7,434 nucleotides of DNA, from positions 1-7,434 of the forward strand of contig CALARO010000206.1 in NCBI GenBank assembly GCA_937888935.1, written 5' to 3'. The notes below the pieces were generated by a model. That model was not told the origin of the DNA. It was given only the letters and a program-made list of their open reading frames with translations, and made no database searches. This DNA comes from an uncultured Clostridia bacterium. GTDB lineage: Bacteria > Bacillota > Clostridia > Christensenellales > Borkfalkiaceae. Numbering within the stretch: position 1 is the stretch's first letter; the number at the start of each line of letters is the position of its first letter. Below, piece by piece: positions 3,683 through 7,434 of this stretch. Made by a program: the position numbers and the translations under genes.

Positions 3683-6600
3683 ATGTTAGAAGTAGTACAT
3701 TTAACAAAGGTCTACAAAGCCAAAGGCGGCGTAGAAACAAAAGCGTTAAACGACGTATCGGTGCGCTTTCCCGAAACGGGCATGGTGTTCCTGCTCGGTA
3801 AGAGCGGCAGCGGTAAGTCCACGCTTTTAAACGTCTGCGGCGGACTTGATTCCCCCACATCCGGCGAAGTGATCGTAAAGGGTCGTTCCAGCAAGAATTT
3901 CTCGCAGAGCGATTTCGATTCGTACCGAAATACGTTTATCGGGTTTGTGTTCCAGGAATACAACATTTTAAACGAGTTTACGGTAGAAGACAACATCGCC
4001 CTTGCGCTCGAACTGCAAGGCAAGCCGAAAGATAAAAAGGCGATTAAACAGCTTTTGGACGACGTAGATTTAGGCTCGTTTGCAAAGCGCAAGCCGAACA
4101 CGCTTTCGGGCGGGCAGAAGCAGCGTATCGCGATTGCCCGCGCCCTTATCAAGCACCCCGAAATCATCATGGCGGACGAACCGACGGGCGCGCTCGATTC
4201 AAACACGGGCAAGCAGGTATTCGACACGCTGAAAAAGCTTTCGAAAACAAAGCTTGTCATCGTGGTATCGCACGATCGCGATTTTGCGGAAGAGTACGGC
4301 GATAGGATCATCGAGCTGAAAGACGGCAAGATTTTATCGGACGTAACGAAAGCGGAAGCCAAAGCGCAGGCGGTGGGCGCAAATATCGAAGTGATCGGCG
4401 ACAATACACTTTCGGTGAAAGACGGCGCCGCGCTCACGCAGGCGGATTATCAATACATTTACACCTTCCTTTCGCGCAATAAAAACGCGATTATTTCGAG
4501 CGGCGAAAAGGAAATTTCCGATTTTAAAAAGGTGAGCCATATCACCGAGAACGGCGGCAAAGAGTACTTTGCGGAAACGGACGAAAAGCAGATTCCGAAG
4601 AAGGAATACGACGGCAAAAAGACGAAATTCATCCGTTCGAAGCTGCCGATGCGGCACGCGTTCAAAATCGGCGTATCGGGATTGAAAGCGAAGCCGTTCC
4701 GACTGATTTTCACGATATTATTGTGTTCGGTGGCGTTTATCATGTTCGGGCTTTTCTCAACGCTGATGTTGTACGACAAGAACGAAACGTTGTATCAGAC
4801 GCTCGACGACGCCGGCGTAAACGTCCTGCACGTGGATAAACGCTATAAAGTCACTACGGAATACGACGATTATTCGTACGACACCGCATACCACACGCGC
4901 GTGACCGATCAGGAAATCGAAAAGATTTCGAAAGTATTCGGCAACGAAACGTTCGGCGTAGTCGCATTTCAATCTTACAGCGGCAGCATATACAGCGGCT
5001 ACCAAACGCAAAGCGTAAAAATCGGCAATGTATCTTCTTTACCCGGCGAATACTATAATGCGGAAATCCGCTACGCCGGCTATCTGCCCGAAAATCACGC
5101 TTTCCGCTCGAAGCTCGTCGAGGGAACATACCCCGCCGCCGGCGCAGAAGGCAATCGACAGATTTGCGTTTCTTCCTATACGGCTTCCGTATTGCTTGCG
5201 GGAAAATTATTCGAAAACGCCGCAAACGAACGAGATCTGATCGGAAAAGCCATCGAACTTTCTTCCCAATACAACGGCAATGCTGCAACTTACACGATTT
5301 CGGGCATATTCGACAGCGGCGATCAAATTCTTTCTCAAAAATACTCGAAATATAAGGAAGAAGTAGCCCCCAGCGCCAACCCTTCGGAAATAGAAAAGCA
5401 GCAGAAAGAAATTTCGGCTCTGTCCGACGAATTAGAAGACGGCTATCACGAAATCGCATTCTTCAACGAAATCACGGCAAACAGAATCGCCGCGGCTTCT
5501 GCCACAAAAGACACTTCTTTTTCCGATAGCATAAACTCTTCGTATTCCGTCGGTTTTATCAGAGAACAAAACAACGATATCTACGCTATCCCCTATTTGT
5601 CCGAAACTTTGCTTTCTCAGGCAGGCGCAACGTTTTTTGTTTCCGGCAAAACTTCCTTGCAGCAAGGCGAAACCGTCCTTTCTCTGAACGCCTTGCGCAA
5701 CATTATTGAGCCAGCTCGGTATGTCGATATTTCAGATCTTTCGGAAAAAATACAACAAAAAGCGATCGAAGAAGGATTTGAATATTACGGTAACGTGTAC
5801 ACTTGGCTGAGCAACGATATTGAAACGTTGCCGCCGGAAGATACGGAATATCAGGCGTTTATGTACTTCAAATCGCTTACGGATGAAGGAGGCGAGTATC
5901 ACGAGAACGCGCTGCGATATAAAATTTCTTTGAACTTAAACGAAAAAACATTCCCGATTGCCGAAGTAGACGAAAATGAAAGAACATTTATGGATTGGTG
6001 CTATACACTTGAAGCCCGTTCTTGCGAAAACAACGGCGACAAAATATTGCTCGAAGAAAGTCAGCTCGAAAAGATAGCCGCTACGCTTTTGGAAAAACTC
6101 GGCGAATTCAATTTAAACGAATTATCCGTAAAGGTACGCGTGTATGCGTCCGACGGCGAGAAACTCGTCGGCACGGCAAAAACGTTAAAAGTAGTCGGAT
6201 TGAATTTATATGAAGGCGGCAACGACTTCTTATTCCTTTCGGACAGCGACTACGCGGAATGTAAAACCGTCACCGAAGCATATAACGCAAATTCGTCTTC
6301 GACGGCAAAAACGCACACCAACTACACCGAGCCGACGGACGCGAAATACGACGTTGTTTTCCTGCCCTACTCTTCGGCGAACAGAAACGATTTATCAATG
6401 TTCTCGTATGAATACGGCAAAGACGATTCCCGCTTTGCAATCGGCAACGCGCAAGGTCAGTCGCTTGAAATGGTAAACGGAATAATCAACGAAATGTCCA
6501 AAGTATTCATGTGGGTGGGCATTGTGCTTGCGGCGTTCTCGATGTTGCTGCTTTCGAATTTCATCGCCACGTCCATTTCCTACAAGAAGAAAGAAATCGG

Positions 6601-6892
6601 TATTCTTCGCGCGGTGGGCGCGCGCGGCGCAGACGTATTCAAGATTTTCTATTCCGAATCGTTTGTCATCGCGCTGATCTGCCTTGTACTCGGTATCGCG
6701 GGCAGCATCGTGGGATGCAACATTCTCAATCAGGAACTCGGCAGCACGCTCAACGCTTCGATTTTCGTATTCGGCGGCGCGTCGATCGCGATCCTGCTCG
6801 GCATCGCGGCAGTCACTTCTGCGGTGGCAACGTTCCTGCCCGTATTCGGCGCGGCAAGAAAGAAACCCGTCGAAGCCATCCGCGCATTGTAA
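3683..6892 (+). CDS. ABC transporter, fused ATPase and MacB/FtsX-type permease with very large extracellular domain
   Basis: A 1069-residue single-chain transporter. Residues 1-220 form a complete nucleotide-binding domain: Walker A GKSGSGKST (39-47), Q-loop Q91, signature LSGGQ (141-145), Walker B IIMADE (161-166), D-loop at 171-172, H-loop H197. It belongs to the MacB/LolD/FtsE group. A charged cytoplasmic linker (about 221-340) ends in an amphipathic stretch before TM1 (about 341-363). A very long extracellular region follows (about 364-940), with a polar, coiled-coil-prone segment near 553-586 and a CYTLEARSC cysteine pair. Three further helices (about 941-965, 994-1015, 1030-1055) form the FtsX core with the conserved cytoplasmic KKKEIGILRAVGA segment. 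This four-helix layout is that of mechanotransmission ABC proteins, which drive extracytoplasmic work (export, lipoprotein release, hydrolase activation) rather than classical import. E. coli MacB is about 650 residues; the excess here is in the extracellular region, where I recognise no domain. The gene is monocistronic, under the dyad-covered promoter. Substrate unknown: peptide, antimicrobial or lipid are all possible. Confidence 0.93.
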   Translation: MLEVVHLTKVYKAKGGVETKALNDVSVRFPETGMVFLLGKSGSGKSTLLNVCGGLDSPTSGEVIVKGRSSKNFSQSDFDSYRNTFIGFVFQEYNILNEFTVEDNIALALELQGKPKDKKAIKQLLDDVDLGSFAKRKPNTLSGGQKQRIAIARALIKHPEIIMADEPTGALDSNTGKQVFDTLKKLSKTKLVIVVSHDRDFAEEYGDRIIELKDGKILSDVTKAEAKAQAVGANIEVIGDNTLSVKDGAALTQADYQYIYTFLSRNKNAIISSGEKEISDFKKVSHITENGGKEYFAETDEKQIPKKEYDGKKTKFIRSKLPMRHAFKIGVSGLKAKPFRLIFTILLCSVAFIMFGLFSTLMLYDKNETLYQTLDDAGVNVLHVDKRYKVTTEYDDYSYDTAYHTRVTDQEIEKISKVFGNETFGVVAFQSYSGSIYSGYQTQSVKIGNVSSLPGEYYNAEIRYAGYLPENHAFRSKLVEGTYPAAGAEGNRQICVSSYTASVLLAGKLFENAANERDLIGKAIELSSQYNGNAATYTISGIFDSGDQILSQKYSKYKEEVAPSANPSEIEKQQKEISALSDELEDGYHEIAFFNEITANRIAAASATKDTSFSDSINSSYSVGFIREQNNDIYAIPYLSETLLSQAGATFFVSGKTSLQQGETVLSLNALRNIIEPARYVDISDLSEKIQQKAIEEGFEYYGNVYTWLSNDIETLPPEDTEYQAFMYFKSLTDEGGEYHENALRYKISLNLNEKTFPIAEVDENERTFMDWCYTLEARSCENNGDKILLEESQLEKIAATLLEKLGEFNLNELSVKVRVYASDGEKLVGTAKTLKVVGLNLYEGGNDFLFLSDSDYAECKTVTEAYNANSSSTAKTHTNYTEPTDAKYDVVFLPYSSANRNDLSMFSYEYGKDDSRFAIGNAQGQSLEMVNGIINEMSKVFMWVGIVLAAFSMLLLSNFIATSISYKKKEIGILRAVGARGADVFKIFYSESFVIALICLVLGIAGSIVGCNILNQELGSTLNASIFVFGGASIAILLGIAAVTSAVATFLPVFGAARKKPVEAIRAL

Positions 6893-6931
6893 GAATTGTA
6901 AGAAATTAAAAAATTCATACAAAAGCATACT

Positions 6932-6967
6932 AAAAACGCCCTGCGGCTTCCCCCGCAGGGCGTTTTT
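6932..6967. terminator. Strong bidirectional intrinsic terminator
   Basis: A perfect 15-bp inverted repeat: A5 then CGCCCTGCGG (6932-6946), and CCGCAGGGCG then T5 (6953-6967), with a 6-base loop. The GC core has 10 bp, with A and T runs on both flanks. It lies 39 bases after the ABC stop codon and 14 bases after the stop of the converging MreB-family gene, so it should end transcription from both sides. Confidence 0.95.
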
Positions 6968-6981
6968 CCCAAATAAACAAC

Positions 6982-7434
6982 TTACTCGCTCAAACAAATA
7001 TTTTTAAATAATTTCTTATCCCGAAGCAGCGCGCCCGCACCCGTAATCACGGCGTACTGCGGCTCGGCGCACGTCCGCACCCGCATTTCCAGCTTCTTCG
7101 ATAAATATTCCGCCGCATACGGCAGTTTCGCCACGCCGCCCGATAAATACAACCCGTTCTTATTCACCGCCGCCGCCACTTCCGCCGGCAATTCTTTCAG
7201 CACATACGCCGCGTATTCCACCGCCTTATCGAAATACACCGAAATGCAATCGGAAATTTCCCCCGCCTGCACCGATACCCCTGCCGGACGATACTGCAAA
7301 AGATTGATTCCTTCCGCCACCGTCGCGCCCCGCGCTTCCGCCGAAAGCGATCCTATCTCGTTTTTCAGCCGTTCCGCCGTCAGCGCGCCGATCCGAAGCG
7401 ACTTAATCTTTTCCACGCGCCCCGCAATATCCGC
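6982..7434 (-). CDS. MreB/Mbl-family actin-like protein, C-terminal part (5' end outside window)
   Basis: The last 150 residues of a bacterial actin homologue; the frame is open to the window edge. LRIGALTAERLKNEIGS corresponds to the MreB segment containing IGERTAE-x-x-K-x-x-IGSA. LYLSGGVAKLPYAAEYL matches the nucleotide-pocket segment normally written LTGGGALLRG. PQYAVITGAGALL corresponds to the P-x-x-x-V-x-x-G-x-G motif near the C-terminus. MreB and Mbl polymerise under the membrane and guide elongation-phase wall synthesis. A GTG at 7414-7416 could pose as a start, but codons upstream (ADIAGR) stay in register with the family, so the real start is beyond the window. The sequence departs from typical MreB (GGVAKL for GGGALL, and a compact C-terminus), so it may be a second, divergent paralogue. 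It converges on the ABC gene and shares the terminator at 6932-6967. Confidence 0.82.
   Translation of the reverse strand, partial: ADIAGRVEKIKSLRIGALTAERLKNEIGSLSAEARGATVAEGINLLQYRPAGVSVQAGEISDCISVYFDKAVEYAAYVLKELPAEVAAAVNKNGLYLSGGVAKLPYAAEYLSKKLEMRVRTCAEPQYAVITGAGALLRDKKLFKNICLSE

Noticed and set aside
3613..3801. A 62-codon plus-strand frame overlapping the start of the ABC gene
   Set aside because: It starts inside the leader hairpin, has no ribosome binding site, and its basic composition comes from reading the ATPase start out of frame.
3712..4437. A 241-codon minus-strand open frame
   Set aside because: Lies fully opposite the conserved ABC ATPase domain; Ser/Phe-rich shadow without motifs.
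1..7434. CRISPR array, tRNA, rRNA, insertion sequence ends or phage genes
   Set aside because: Looked for on both strands; no regularly spaced repeats with unique spacers, cloverleaf, transposase motif or terminal inverted repeats were seen.

Overview
The window looks like chromosomal DNA from a Bacillota bacterium of the endospore-forming Clostridia. The inference rests on a SpoIIQ-like M23 protein next to a YwmB-like protein, purine-rich AGGAG-type ribosome binding sites, consensus sigma-A promoters, and an MreB-family gene. Base composition is intermediate, with many TCG, GCG and CGC codons, so this is not a classical low-GC Clostridium; an uncultured gut-type lineage is plausible. The sequence alone does not fix the taxon. 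I see no rRNA, tRNA, CRISPR array, insertion sequence or prophage gene.

Layout, left to right. A minus-strand block covers about 1-3498. It holds an M1-family metallopeptidase lipoprotein cut by the left edge (1-1299), a membrane-anchored M23 peptidase resembling SpoIIQ (1418-2089), a small membrane/secreted protein resembling YwmB (2203-2715), and a SecB-type chaperone (2937-3383) with a perfect consensus promoter and its own intrinsic terminator. The SpoIIQ-like and YwmB-like genes may act in sporulation or envelope assembly. The 5' leader of the peptidase gene folds into a terminator-like hairpin that buries its ribosome binding site. A 299-bp divergent region (3384-3682) then separates secB from the only plus-strand gene, a 1069-residue ABC exporter-type protein (3683-6892) with ATPase and MacB/FtsX-type permease in one chain. 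A strong bidirectional terminator follows (6932-6967), and the 3' part of a minus-strand MreB-family gene runs off the right edge (6982-7434).

The most unusual part is the control region and architecture of the ABC gene. Its sigma-A promoter sits inside a perfect 14-bp inverted repeat with a 14-bp spacer: the -10 box lies in the spacer, the predicted start of transcription lies in the right arm, and an untranslated-leader hairpin follows. This suggests tight repression by a regulator not present in the window. The extracellular part of the protein is very large (about 575 residues), carries no domain I recognise, and uses serine codons differently from the ATPase part, which suggests it has a separate history. 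The secB-ywmB intergenic region contains two repeat tracts: a 14-bp triplicate spanning the secB stop codon, and an approximately 10-bp phased A-tract array.
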